The notes beneath the pieces are model-generated. The model had not been told where the DNA came from and did no database searches. It saw only the letters and a program-made list of their open reading frames with translations. The position numbers and the translations under genes are program-made. Shown in pieces: positions 35,676 through 44,616 of a stretch of 64,000 nt of DNA. Each line of letters starts with the position of its first letter. The first letter of the stretch is position 1. Source of the stretch: Sphingobacterium arenae (GTDB lineage: Bacteria > Bacteroidota > Bacteroidia > Sphingobacteriales > Sphingobacteriaceae); contig NZ_JACNYK010000002.1 in the NCBI RefSeq assembly GCF_014692505.1, positions 124,001-188,000 on the forward strand. Direction: 5' to 3'.

Positions 35676-37955
35676 ATGAAAGGAATAACCATATGGATGC
35701 TCGGTCTTGCGCTCTCATGGAGCGTTAGTCTCAAGGCCCAAACCGATATTAAGATGGATCAGTTCATTTCGGACCTCATGGGTATGATGACGGTAGAAGA
35801 AAAAATAGGACAATTGAATCTCGTTACCGGAGGCGAAGCCGTTACCGGATCAGTAGTATCTACCGGTGTAGAAGCTAAAATAAAAGCAGGTGAAATCGGA
35901 GGTATCTTCAGTATGTCTTCGCCAGCTAGAATACGGGCTGCACAGGAGCTTGCAGTTAAACACTCCCGCCTGGGTATCCCCATTATTTTCGGCATGGATG
36001 TTATTCATGGATATAAAACCATGTTTCCTATTCCGCTCGGTTTGGCAGCCACGTGGGATATGGATCTTATTCGTGAATCAGCTCGTATAGCCGCGGTAGA
36101 GGCTAGTGCCGACGGTTTGAACTGGACCTTCTCCCCGATGGTTGATATCTCGCGAGATCCGCGTTGGGGGCGGATATCCGAAGGAAGTGGTGAAGACACT
36201 TACCTTAGTTCGCGCATCGCAGCCGAAATGGTGAAGGGATATCAAGGTGATAATCTCGCCGCAAACAATACGTTGATGGCCTGTGTGAAACACTTTGCGC
36301 TTTATGGTGCCGCTGAAGCTGGAAGAGATTATCATACAACAGATATGAGCTTACATCGTATGTATAATGAATACTTCCCTCCGTACAAAGCTGCACTTGA
36401 TGCCGGTGCCGGAACGGTCATGACATCGTTTAACGATATCAATGGTGTGCCTGCTACGGCCAATAGATGGCTGATGACTGACGTCCTGCGCGAACAATGG
36501 GGTTTTAAGGGCATGGTCGTTACGGATTACACAGCAATCAACGAGCTGGTTGAGCACGGTTTGGGTGATCTGCAAACCGTATCTGCGCTGGCACTGAAAG
36601 CTGGTGTACACATGGATATGGTGGGCGAAGGCTATCTGACGACTTTAAAGAAATCGCTGGAAGAAGGTAAAGTGACGCAGGTCGATATTGACGAGGCCTG
36701 TCGCTTAGTGCTGGAAACCAAATATAAATTGGGACTTTTTGATGACCCATTCCGCTATTGTGATGAAGAACGGGCGAAAACCGATATCCTCACCACAGCC
36801 CACTTAGCGAAAGCTCGTGAAATTGCGGGTAAATCTTTTGTTCTTTTAAAAAATGAAAACAATACCCTACCTTTAAAGAAAGAAGGTACATTAGCACTTA
36901 TCGGCCCACTAGCGAATACCGGTTCCAATATGCCGGGCACTTGGAGTGTGAGTGCCGATCTGGAAAACACCCCGAGTTTATTGGAAGGTATGCAAGACGC
37001 TTTGGGCGACAAGGTTAACATCGTGCAACATTTAGGCGCAAACCTACTATCGGATGCAGCCTACCAAGAACGCGCCACCATGTTCGGGCGCACCATACCT
37101 CGAGATGACCGACCAGAAGCCGAAATTATTGCGGAAGCCCTACAAGTAGCGGAATCGGCGGATGTTATCGTAGCCGCACTTGGCGAATCCTCCGAGATGA
37201 GTGGTGAAAGTTCTAGCCGTACCGATCTGGACATCCCGGATACCCAAAAGCGGTTATTGGAGGCATTACTAAAAACAGGTAAACCCGTCGTCCTGGTTTT
37301 GTTTGCCGGCCGACCATTGACATTAACCTGGGAGCATGAACACGTTCCCGCTATATTAAATGTGTGGTTTGGTGGGACTGAAACAGGTAAAGCGGTCGCC
37401 GACGTACTCTTTGGCGATGTGAATCCTTCGGGAAAACTTCCGGCTACCTTTCCACAAAACGTTGGACAGATTCCGCTTTATTATAGTTCTAAAAACACCG
37501 GACGCCCACTGGCTGATGGTGCATGGTTTGAAAAATTTCGCTCGAACTATCTTGACGTAACGAACGAACCCCTCTACCCTTTTGGGTATGGCCTAAGCTA
37601 CACCACGTATACATACAGTAACATCCAGTTGGACAAAACCAACATGAAAGCCGATGAAAAGATTACCGCAACGGTTACGGTGACAAATAGTGGAAACTAC
37701 GATGGCGAGGAAGTAGTTCAACTTTATATTCGTGATTTGGTAGGTTCTGTTACCCGTCCGGTAAAGGAGCTTAAGGGATTTCAAAAGATTTCTCTTAAAA
37801 AAGGCGAGAGCCAGAATGTGTTTTTTGAAATCGGGGTAGAAGATTTAAAATTCTACAACGATGCGCTCGAGTTTGTCGCAGAACCGGGAGATTTTAAGTT
37901 ATTTATTGGCACAAATTCGAGCGATGTTAAAGAAGCTGATTTTTCGTTGCTCTAA
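35676..37955 (+). CDS. GH3 beta-glucosidase (BglX-like)
   Basis: A 759-residue secreted enzyme with signal peptide (MLGLALSWSVSLKAQ). The N-terminal TIM barrel contains PIIFGMDVIHGYKTMFPIP, SPMVDISRDPRWGRISEGSGE and the catalytic nucleophile D284 in MVVTDYTAINEL. The middle alpha/beta sandwich has VIVAALGESSEMSGESSSR and the C-terminal fibronectin-like domain (NSGNYDGEEVVQLYIRD) is complete. It hydrolyses beta-glucosides in the periplasm. In this PUL it likely splits sophorose and longer beta-1,2-oligosaccharides, as reported for a GH3 from Bacteroides thetaiotaomicron. Last gene of the locus. Confidence 0.93.
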   Translation: MKGITIWMLGLALSWSVSLKAQTDIKMDQFISDLMGMMTVEEKIGQLNLVTGGEAVTGSVVSTGVEAKIKAGEIGGIFSMSSPARIRAAQELAVKHSRLGIPIIFGMDVIHGYKTMFPIPLGLAATWDMDLIRESARIAAVEASADGLNWTFSPMVDISRDPRWGRISEGSGEDTYLSSRIAAEMVKGYQGDNLAANNTLMACVKHFALYGAAEAGRDYHTTDMSLHRMYNEYFPPYKAALDAGAGTVMTSFNDINGVPATANRWLMTDVLREQWGFKGMVVTDYTAINELVEHGLGDLQTVSALALKAGVHMDMVGEGYLTTLKKSLEEGKVTQVDIDEACRLVLETKYKLGLFDDPFRYCDEERAKTDILTTAHLAKAREIAGKSFVLLKNENNTLPLKKEGTLALIGPLANTGSNMPGTWSVSADLENTPSLLEGMQDALGDKVNIVQHLGANLLSDAAYQERATMFGRTIPRDDRPEAEIIAEALQVAESADVIVAALGESSEMSGESSSRTDLDIPDTQKRLLEALLKTGKPVVLVLFAGRPLTLTWEHEHVPAILNVWFGGTETGKAVADVLFGDVNPSGKLPATFPQNVGQIPLYYSSKNTGRPLADGAWFEKFRSNYLDVTNEPLYPFGYGLSYTTYTYSNIQLDKTNMKADEKITATVTVTNSGNYDGEEVVQLYIRDLVGSVTRPVKELKGFQKISLKKGESQNVFFEIGVEDLKFYNDALEFVAEPGDFKLFIGTNSSDVKEADFSLL

Positions 37956-37969
37956 CACAAAGCCCCCAT

Positions 37970-38223
37970 TACGTCAAGTGACATAGCGTCTACCTCCATG
38001 TACATAGCGTCTATGTACAGTGACATAATCAACAAGTCACTGTAGTTGTCGGCTATGTCACGTTACATAACGTACTTGTTGCTTGACATAACGGCCATGT
38101 CCCTGTAGTGAACGATTAGCTGGCGTAACATGACACGGTTGTACTCGTACTCATCATACATGTTCCGTGCGTTAGTGGCGATGTCTCTGTAGTTGATGAC
38201 AAAGTCACGGGACATAACTTATA
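37970..38223. repeat. unusual intergenic region of short degenerate repeats and dyads
   Basis: Between GH3 and parC the 473-bp gap holds at least five copies of a (G/T)(A/T)ACATA(A/G)CG-like motif (37979, 38000, 38063, 38083, 38210 areas), three copies of GTCnCTGTAGT(T/G)G (from about 38036, 38099, 38183), an exact hairpin TGTACATAG-CGT-CTATGTACA (37999-38019), and a distant inverted pair GTGACATAGC/GCTATGTCAC (37979 and 38051 areas). No convincing gene lies here. Nature unknown. Confidence 0.7.
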
Positions 38224-38233
38224 AGTCATTTGG

Positions 38234-38267
38234 CATCTTTGCTTTGTCCCGGGACAAAGCAAAGATG
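38234..38267. repeat. 34-bp perfect palindrome upstream of parC
   Basis: CATCTTTGCTTTGTCCC (38234-38250) followed immediately by its exact reverse complement (38251-38267). It is part of the repeat-rich gap and could form a cruciform or a strong RNA hairpin. Confidence 0.85.
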
Positions 38268-38428
38268 TACCATGCGCGCATCAACATGTACATGTACATA
38301 ATGGTGGTGATTCTTCCATCTGCAACGAATAGTATGACTATTTCTTTTAGGATTCTTCGTTTTTTCGTACTTTTACTTACTTTCAAGGTAAAACAAACTG
38401 TATCAAAATAAAGGGCATTTTATTTTAA

Positions 38429-41203
38429 ATGAGCGAAGAGACAAATTTTCCGAACGGAAATCCTGATCAGAACACAGACCATTCAGAACACGAGCTAAAT
38501 TCGACCACCATACCCCTATCGGGCTTGTATGAAAACTGGTTTCTGGATTATGCTTCTTATGTTATCCTGGATCGTGCCGTACCACATATCAACGATGGTT
38601 TTAAACCTGTACAACGCCGCATCCTCCATTCCTTAAAGGAAATGGACGATGGACGCTATAATAAGGCGGCTAATGTGATTGGTAACACCATGAAATATCA
38701 TCCGCATGGAGATGCGTCGATCGGCGACGCCATGGTACAACTGGGGCAAAAGGATTTACTAATTGACTGTCAAGGAAACTGGGGCGATCCGATTACGGGC
38801 GACTCCGCCGCTGCTCCTCGTTATATTGAAGGTCGTTTATCTAAATTTGCCAACGAGGTGACTTTTAATCCGGACACCACGGAATGGCAGTTAAGTTATG
38901 ACGGACGAAATAAAGAGCCTGTTACCTTGCCGGTAAAATTCCCACTCCTACTGGCGCAAGGAGCGGAAGGTATCGCAGTAGGCTTGGCGACCAAGATCAT
39001 GCCGCACAATTTTATAGAGCTGATTGATGGTTCAATACAGGTACTGAAAGGTGAACGCCCAAATTTATTCCCCGATTTTCCAACAGGTGGATTTGCCGAT
39101 GTCTCTAATTATAATGAAGGGCGCCGGGGTGGAAAAATCCGTGTACGCGCGCGAATCGAAGAACGGGATAAAAAAACATTAGCTATTACCGAAATCCCGT
39201 TTGGGACAACAACAGGTGGACTAATCGAAAGTGTGGTTACTGCGAATGAAAAAGGTAAAATCAAGATTAAAAGAATCGAAGATAATACGGCAAAGAACGT
39301 CGAGATTATTGTGCATTTGGCACCGGGTATTTCGCCAGATGTAACTATAGACGCATTATACGCCTTTACTGCTTGTGAAACATCCATTTCACCAAATACC
39401 TGTGTCATCATTGAAAACAAGCCGCACTTTATGAGTGTGAACGACATCTTGATTGAGAACACAAAACAAACGAAGGCGCTTTTAAAACGGGAGCTTGAAA
39501 TTAAACTCCACGAATTGCAGGAGAAAATATTTTTCAGCTCACTGCTTAAGATTTTCATTCAAGAAGGCATGTACAAACATTCCAATTATGAAAATGCAGG
39601 CGACTTCGATACCGTCGTAAAAGTTCTAAATAGTCTTTTTGAGCCGTTCTTTGATCAATTTTATCGCGCGATTACACCGGAGGATTATAAGAAGCTTATC
39701 GATAAACCGATGAGTAGTATTACCCGCTTTGACGTGAAGAAAGCTGACGAGCAGATGAAGTCGCAGGAAGATGATATAAAAGTAGTCAAGCGGAATCTAC
39801 GAAACTTGACCGAGTTTGCCATTGACTGGTTTGAACACCTTCGTAACAAGTATAGTAAGGGGCGGGAACGTAAGACAGAAATTCGAGTTTTCGATAAGGT
39901 CGAAGCCTCCCAAGTTGCCCTTGCTAATGCCAAACTTTATGTAAACCGAGACGAGGGCTTCATCGGAACCGGCATGCGTAAAGATGAATTTGTATCGGAA
40001 TGTTCGGACATTGACGATATCATCGTCTTCCGCGCCGATGGCAAGTATTCGGTAACGAAAGTGCAAGACAAGGTTTTCGTAGGAAAAGATATTATCCACG
40101 TCGCTGTTTTCAAAAAAGGCGATGACCGTACTATTTACAACACAATTTACAAAGATGGTACATCGGGTACAAGCTACGTCAAGCGATTCGCTGTTACAGC
40201 CGTAACCCGTGATAAAGAATATGATATTTCAAAAAGTACAAAAGGTTCGAAAGTACTTTATTTCACGGCCAACCCAAATGGGGAAGCAGAAATTGTAAAT
40301 ATACAGTTAAAACCGCATTCAAAGTTACGTAAACTCACCTTCGATATTGATTTTGCAGAAATTGCTATCAAAGGTAGAGCGTCTCAAGGCAACATTGTTT
40401 CCAAATATCCGGTTAAAAAGGTCTCGTTTAAAAATGCGGGCGTATCGACGCTCGCGGGTCGTAAAATATGGTTCGACGATGTGCTTCGCCGTCTTAATGC
40501 AGACGAACGTGGCCGTTACTTAGGTGAGTTTGACGGTGATGATAAAATCCTATTGGTATATCGAGATGGTTCCTACGAATTCTCCAGCTTCGATCTCAGC
40601 AATCATTTTGATAGCGAAGTTTTACGCATGGAGAAGTTTGCACCGCAACATGTGTATACCGCAGTTCATCAAGATGGTAAATCGGGAACGTACTATGTAA
40701 AACGTTTTAAGTTCGACGATCAACCCATAGGAAAGCGTGTTTCTCTAATCAACGAGACCCCAGGTTCTAAACTTATTGTACTGACAAACGGTACAACCCC
40801 CATCGTTCGCGTGAATCTATTAAAGGGAAAAACACAAACACCCGAGACATTAGAACAATCGCTAAACGAAATCATCGACGTCAAGGGTATGCGCGCTCAG
40901 GGCAATCGTCTGTCGTTTCATACTGTAAAGAAAGTTAAGTTGATTACAGCGGAAATCGATTTTACAGAAAAAACTGAAGAGCAAACTGGAAATGAAGTTC
41001 GACTCCAGGTTGATAACACGGAAAAAGAATTTTCCATGGAGCCGCAGAAACAAGACACAACAGACGACAATGACAAGGTTTCCGTGGAAAAAACGAAAGA
41101 AAACGCGGTCGTGCTAGATAACGGGAACGATGAGATCAGTCTGGAAATTACAAATCCTGACGACGTTAATCTCGATGATTCGGGGCAAACATCATTATTC
41201 TAG
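38429..41203 (+). CDS. parC: DNA topoisomerase IV subunit A (GyrA/ParC family)
   Basis: A 924-residue type IIA topoisomerase breakage-reunion subunit. The N-terminus has ASYVILDRAVPHINDGFKPVQRRIL and NTMKYHPHGDASIGDAMV; the catalytic tyrosine Y132 is in AAAPRYIEGRLS. The C-terminal part has beta-propeller blades and an acidic tail ending in GQTSLF. ParC decatenates daughter chromosomes. A parE/gyrB partner, often adjacent in this phylum, is not in the window upstream; the PUL sits there instead. It is preceded by the repeat-rich gap. Confidence 0.95.
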   Translation: MSEETNFPNGNPDQNTDHSEHELNSTTIPLSGLYENWFLDYASYVILDRAVPHINDGFKPVQRRILHSLKEMDDGRYNKAANVIGNTMKYHPHGDASIGDAMVQLGQKDLLIDCQGNWGDPITGDSAAAPRYIEGRLSKFANEVTFNPDTTEWQLSYDGRNKEPVTLPVKFPLLLAQGAEGIAVGLATKIMPHNFIELIDGSIQVLKGERPNLFPDFPTGGFADVSNYNEGRRGGKIRVRARIEERDKKTLAITEIPFGTTTGGLIESVVTANEKGKIKIKRIEDNTAKNVEIIVHLAPGISPDVTIDALYAFTACETSISPNTCVIIENKPHFMSVNDILIENTKQTKALLKRELEIKLHELQEKIFFSSLLKIFIQEGMYKHSNYENAGDFDTVVKVLNSLFEPFFDQFYRAITPEDYKKLIDKPMSSITRFDVKKADEQMKSQEDDIKVVKRNLRNLTEFAIDWFEHLRNKYSKGRERKTEIRVFDKVEASQVALANAKLYVNRDEGFIGTGMRKDEFVSECSDIDDIIVFRADGKYSVTKVQDKVFVGKDIIHVAVFKKGDDRTIYNTIYKDGTSGTSYVKRFAVTAVTRDKEYDISKSTKGSKVLYFTANPNGEAEIVNIQLKPHSKLRKLTFDIDFAEIAIKGRASQGNIVSKYPVKKVSFKNAGVSTLAGRKIWFDDVLRRLNADERGRYLGEFDGDDKILLVYRDGSYEFSSFDLSNHFDSEVLRMEKFAPQHVYTAVHQDGKSGTYYVKRFKFDDQPIGKRVSLINETPGSKLIVLTNGTTPIVRVNLLKGKTQTPETLEQSLNEIIDVKGMRAQGNRLSFHTVKKVKLITAEIDFTEKTEEQTGNEVRLQVDNTEKEFSMEPQKQDTTDDNDKVSVEKTKENAVVLDNGNDEISLEITNPDDVNLDDSGQTSLF

Positions 41204-41240
41204 CTTTTTCTTTTCTTGATATACATCAATGCACGGCATT

Positions 41241-41248
41241 TATTTTTG
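41241..41248 (+). promoter_or_regulatory. -7 promoter element of yceI-like gene
   Basis: TATTTTTG at 41241-41248 fits the TAnnTTTG consensus and precedes the ATG at 41295 by 46 nt; a TTG lies 22 nt upstream. Confidence 0.55.
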
Positions 41249-41294
41249 CCTGATATTTGTAAGGTTCAAGAAAATTAAAAAAATAAATAAAATT

Positions 41295-41819
41295 ATGGCA
41301 ACATGGAATTTAGATAACGCGCATAGCGAGATCGAATTTAAAGTAAAACACATGATGATTTCAAATGTCAAAGGGTATTTTCACGACTTTGATGTTGCAG
41401 TGGACGGAAATGCAGAAGATTTGACACAGTCCACCGTCGACGTATCCATTAAAACTGCCTCTATTAATACCAAAAATGAGTCGCGAGACGAGCATTTAAG
41501 AGGTGGTGATTTCTTTGATACAGAGAAATACGCAAATATCCGTTTTAAAACAACAGAGATCAAAAAAATAAATGACGACGAGTATCAACTAATCGGTAAT
41601 TTAACGATAAAAGATGTTACGAAGCCCGCGACTTTCGTGGCTGAATTTGGTGGTTTGGCTAAAGATCCGTGGGGTAACCAAAAAGTCGGATATACGGTAA
41701 ATGGTAAAATTAACCGTCAGGATTTTGGGTTGACTTGGAACGCTGCTTTAGAAACAGGTGGTGTGATGGTTAGTGAAGACGTAAAATTTTATGCTGACCT
41801 ACAGTTTATCCTTTCTTAA
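41295..41819 (+). CDS. YceI family protein
   Basis: A 174-residue lipocalin-like protein with the YceI pattern TWNLDNAHSEIEFKVKHMMI, STVDVSIKTASINTKNESRDEHLR and INRQDFGLTWN. The family binds isoprenoid lipids such as ubiquinone analogues; periplasmic members carry a signal peptide. Here the ATG at 41295 starts directly with MATWNLD, so it is cytosolic. Upstream in-frame codons would give a hydrophobic-basic tail that lacks a proper signal and overlaps the promoter. Confidence 0.92.
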   Translation: MATWNLDNAHSEIEFKVKHMMISNVKGYFHDFDVAVDGNAEDLTQSTVDVSIKTASINTKNESRDEHLRGGDFFDTEKYANIRFKTTEIKKINDDEYQLIGNLTIKDVTKPATFVAEFGGLAKDPWGNQKVGYTVNGKINRQDFGLTWNAALETGGVMVSEDVKFYADLQFILS

Positions 41820-41830
41820 AAAAAATTAAA

Positions 41831-41865
41831 AGTAGAGATGCAATGCGTTGTGTCGCGTCTCTACT
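41831..41865. repeat. REP-like palindrome copy 2
   Basis: AGTAGAGATGC (41831-41841) and GCGTCTCTACT (41855-41865) pair with one wobble across 13 nt. The outer arms match the perfect palindrome at 10392-10419. It lies between the convergent yceI-like and aldo/keto reductase genes and is followed by T residues, so it may terminate both. Confidence 0.75.
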
Positions 41866-41868
41866 TTT

Positions 41869-42774
41869 TTATATATGTTCTTTATATATCAATTTGCGAA
41901 TACCCTGCTCTAGTTCTGTACGGTCGTTTTCAGATAGCACAAACAGCTTTTCTACCATTTCTTTGAGTTCATTCAATTGCGCTAACGTCCGTACCCCGAC
42001 TGCCGCGACGTCCACAACAGGATGACTTAAAACGTACGCCAATAAAAGATGGGGTTTACTGATACCCAACGACGCAGCTAGCTTTTCTACTTTGCGTTTT
42101 GCACGCCCCACTTCTCCAGAAGTTAACTGTAAATAGTCTGCTACCGGTTTGTCCATCAATAGTCCCTGTGTTAAGGCACCACGACTGATAACAGCAATAT
42201 TCTTCGCCTCTAAGATCGGAAATACAATTTCCGGTCTGCGATCTAACAAATTATATTGCATCATGACGCTCACGATATTGGATTTCTTGGCATATTCCCG
42301 AATCACATTCGGCCGTATGGAAGAAAGCCCATAGTAACGGATTTTCCCTTGTTTTACTAATTGTTCAAAGCCTTCGATAATTTCGTCGATCGGATCGTCT
42401 ATCGTTCCACCATGCAATTGGTATAAATCAATATAACTGGTATTCAGCCGGGCCAACGATGCATCCACCGCCTTGATAATATAGGCTTTCGAAGCTTTCC
42501 AATCCCATGTACTACCGTCAGAACGCCATTGATTACCGACTTTCGTAGCCAAAACTATTTTATCACGTTTCGGCGCCAAAGCCTGGCCAACCATATCCTC
42601 ATTCATGCCCCGCTCATACAGATCAGCCGTATCAAAATAATTAATACCCAATTCCACTGCTCGGTGCAGAACGTCGACATTTTGTTTTGTTGCCCCCCCT
42701 TTCAAAGACATCGTTCCCAAGCCAATTGGCGCAACATATAATTCGGAATGTCCTAGTTTTTTCAATGTTATCAT
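41869..42774 (-). CDS. aldo/keto reductase
   Basis: A 301-residue NADPH-dependent oxidoreductase TIM barrel. The AKR tetrad is visible: Asp and Tyr in YFDTADLYERG, Lys in VLATKVGN, and His in LYQLHGGTID. The cofactor phosphate region appears later near SRGALTQGLL. The ATG at 42774 (MITLKKLGHSELYVAPIG) is preferred over an upstream start because the family begins with this segment. Substrate unknown. Confidence 0.92.
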   Translation of the reverse strand: MITLKKLGHSELYVAPIGLGTMSLKGGATKQNVDVLHRAVELGINYFDTADLYERGMNEDMVGQALAPKRDKIVLATKVGNQWRSDGSTWDWKASKAYIIKAVDASLARLNTSYIDLYQLHGGTIDDPIDEIIEGFEQLVKQGKIRYYGLSSIRPNVIREYAKKSNIVSVMMQYNLLDRRPEIVFPILEAKNIAVISRGALTQGLLMDKPVADYLQLTSGEVGRAKRKVEKLAASLGISKPHLLLAYVLSHPVVDVAAVGVRTLAQLNELKEMVEKLFVLSENDRTELEQGIRKLIYKEHI

Positions 42775-42820
42775 GGTTACTAGAATTAGTATGAAAGCAA
42801 GAGGCAATGATGTAAAATCT

Positions 42821-43513
42821 CTACAACGTGACGGGAGCTTCCTCTCCATGTATCTCGAGGAGCTCAATTTCAAAAATCAACGGACTATACGGTGGTATAT
42901 CTGTCCCTCCACCGCGTTCACCATAACCTAATTTGGAAGGGATGTATAACTTGTACTTCGCTCCACTTGCCATTAATGGAATACCTAATTGCCAACCTCG
43001 AATCACACTTGATAAATCAATATTCAACGGTTCTCCTCGTTCGTATGAGTTATCAAAAACTTTCCCATTCGCCAATGAACCTTTATAATGTACAGTCACT
43101 TGCGAGTCACTGGTTGGTTTTGCTCCACTGCCCTCTTGGATTATCTCATAATAAAGTCCGTCTTGCAAATGTTGCACACCGGTCTTTTTCTGAATGGCAT
43201 CAAAAAATGTCGTTTCTTCTTTTTTAAGTACATTGATTCTTTCCTCCGCAGCTTTTGCAAATGCTCCTTTAATAATTCGTATCCCCTCTTCTTCACCAAT
43301 TAGTTCATCTTTTCCATGGATCGCATCGTTTACGCCTTGTAAGAAACTTTCTGTATTAATTGCAATACCGTTGCTTGCCAGCGAAGATCCCACATCCTTT
43401 CCTAACGCATAAGATACAGAGTCTGTATTTGATTTTAAAATTTGCGCCTGCGTTATGGACAAAGCCGTACATGTAAACGCCATCGCTAAGAATCCAACTT
43501 TATTTATATTCAT
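42821..43513 (-). CDS. FKBP-type peptidyl-prolyl isomerase (FkpA/Mip-like)
   Basis: A 230-residue protein with a signal peptide (FLAMAFTCTALSITQAQ), an N-terminal helical dimerisation domain (YALGKDVGSSLASNGIAI), and a C-terminal FKBP domain with VTVHYKGSLANGKVFDNSY, SVIRGWQLGIPLM and KLYIPSKLGYGERG. It catalyses cis-trans prolyl isomerisation and chaperones secreted proteins. Its start overlaps the stop of the upstream glycosyltransferase by ATGA. Confidence 0.94.
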   Translation of the reverse strand: MNINKVGFLAMAFTCTALSITQAQILKSNTDSVSYALGKDVGSSLASNGIAINTESFLQGVNDAIHGKDELIGEEEGIRIIKGAFAKAAEERINVLKKEETTFFDAIQKKTGVQHLQDGLYYEIIQEGSGAKPTSDSQVTVHYKGSLANGKVFDNSYERGEPLNIDLSSVIRGWQLGIPLMASGAKYKLYIPSKLGYGERGGGTDIPPYSPLIFEIELLEIHGEEAPVTL

Positions 43514-44499
43514 TGTTTATGTTTTTCTACTATATTCGTCACAATTTCCCTTGTCATATTGGGATAATCAACCTTAACTTTACTTTTACTATTCAGCCAT
43601 GCTTCGATAGCATAATCAAATTTCTTCTTCAAGCTACCAATTACCGGAACACCTATTTGCTCCAAAGCTGCGGCGTTCAAATGTTGTTCATACTGGTTTT
43701 TCATCGGAATGACCAGTAACTTCTTTTCTAAAAACAACGCTTCCGCAGGTGTTTCAAATCCTGCTCCACAGAGCACACCAGCTGCATTTGCCATACTTTT
43801 CACAAAGGTATCACTCTGTATAGGATTAATGGTTACATTTTTAACCGTAAACCTACTTTTATTATGTTTAGAATATACATCCCATTGGATATCTGGAAAT
43901 TTCGAGAGATTTTTCAATAGATGTGCATCGTCATACGAAGGTAAATAGACTGTATAATGCCCGTGGTCTTTCGGGTCGAGCTGGCGGACAGACTCCCGAA
44001 TAACGGGGGTATAAATATGTTCGTGATACGATTTAAAATGGAATCCGTACGACGTGCTGGAAGGTGCATAGTTTTTCATGATAAACTTGCCCAACATGTC
44101 TGTCTCCTCAGGTTTTGGACTAGCTGGGTGTAGCGCGGCAATCTGATGACTCAACCCTATACAGGGAGTTTCACGGGTTTGACAAGCCCATGCCGAAATT
44201 GGCTCAAAGTCATTGAGGATGAGATCGTATTTTTCTATAGGCAAACTATTGATCTCTTTAATAAACCTTCGAACGGTAGAACTCATAAAAGTGCGCCACA
44301 AATCAACGCCTCCTGATTTTCCAAAAATAAAACTCAATCCATGAAGACGATATTTAACCGGAAATGGAAGCTCTATATCTGCCTGGATACCACTGACCAA
44401 CACATCTACTTCGCCCAAGGTCTGCAATATCGGAACAACGTCCAGCGCTCGACTTAGATGACCGTTTCCAGTGCCCTGCACAGCATACAATATCTTCAT
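43510..44499 (-). CDS. GT-B glycosyltransferase (MurG/PF13528-like)
   Basis: A 329-residue protein with MKILYAVQGTGNGHLSRALD at the N-terminus, the GNGHxSR motif of the PF13528 family related to MurG and MGDG synthases, plus GLSHQIAALHP and the C-terminal donor motif CGAGFETPAEALFLEKKLLVIPMKN (shown in part). The C-terminal motif is like that of UDP-sugar transferases. No membrane helix. Function not known; lipid glycosylation is plausible. Translationally coupled to the FKBP gene. Confidence 0.82.
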   Translation of the reverse strand: MKILYAVQGTGNGHLSRALDVVPILQTLGEVDVLVSGIQADIELPFPVKYRLHGLSFIFGKSGGVDLWRTFMSSTVRRFIKEINSLPIEKYDLILNDFEPISAWACQTRETPCIGLSHQIAALHPASPKPEETDMLGKFIMKNYAPSSTSYGFHFKSYHEHIYTPVIRESVRQLDPKDHGHYTVYLPSYDDAHLLKNLSKFPDIQWDVYSKHNKSRFTVKNVTINPIQSDTFVKSMANAAGVLCGAGFETPAEALFLEKKLLVIPMKNQYEQHLNAAALEQIGVPVIGSLKKKFDYAIEAWLNSKSKVKVDYPNMTREIVTNIVEKHKQ

Positions 44500-44616
44500 T
44501 ATATTGCTTTTAATTTAAATGCCAAAGTACTAAATTTCCGCTAATTTAGGAACGGATAACCGATAATTTAATATAAATTTCTTACCTTTCGGACAGACCA
44601 TATATACGAGTGAATT

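Noticed and set aside
38193..38411. 72-residue ORF in the repeat-rich gap
   Set aside because: Its sequence is made of the palindromes and repeats; no family features, start inside a repeat motif.
39109..39558. 149-residue antisense ORF in parC
   Set aside because: Overlaps conserved parC coding sequence and has no recognisable domain.
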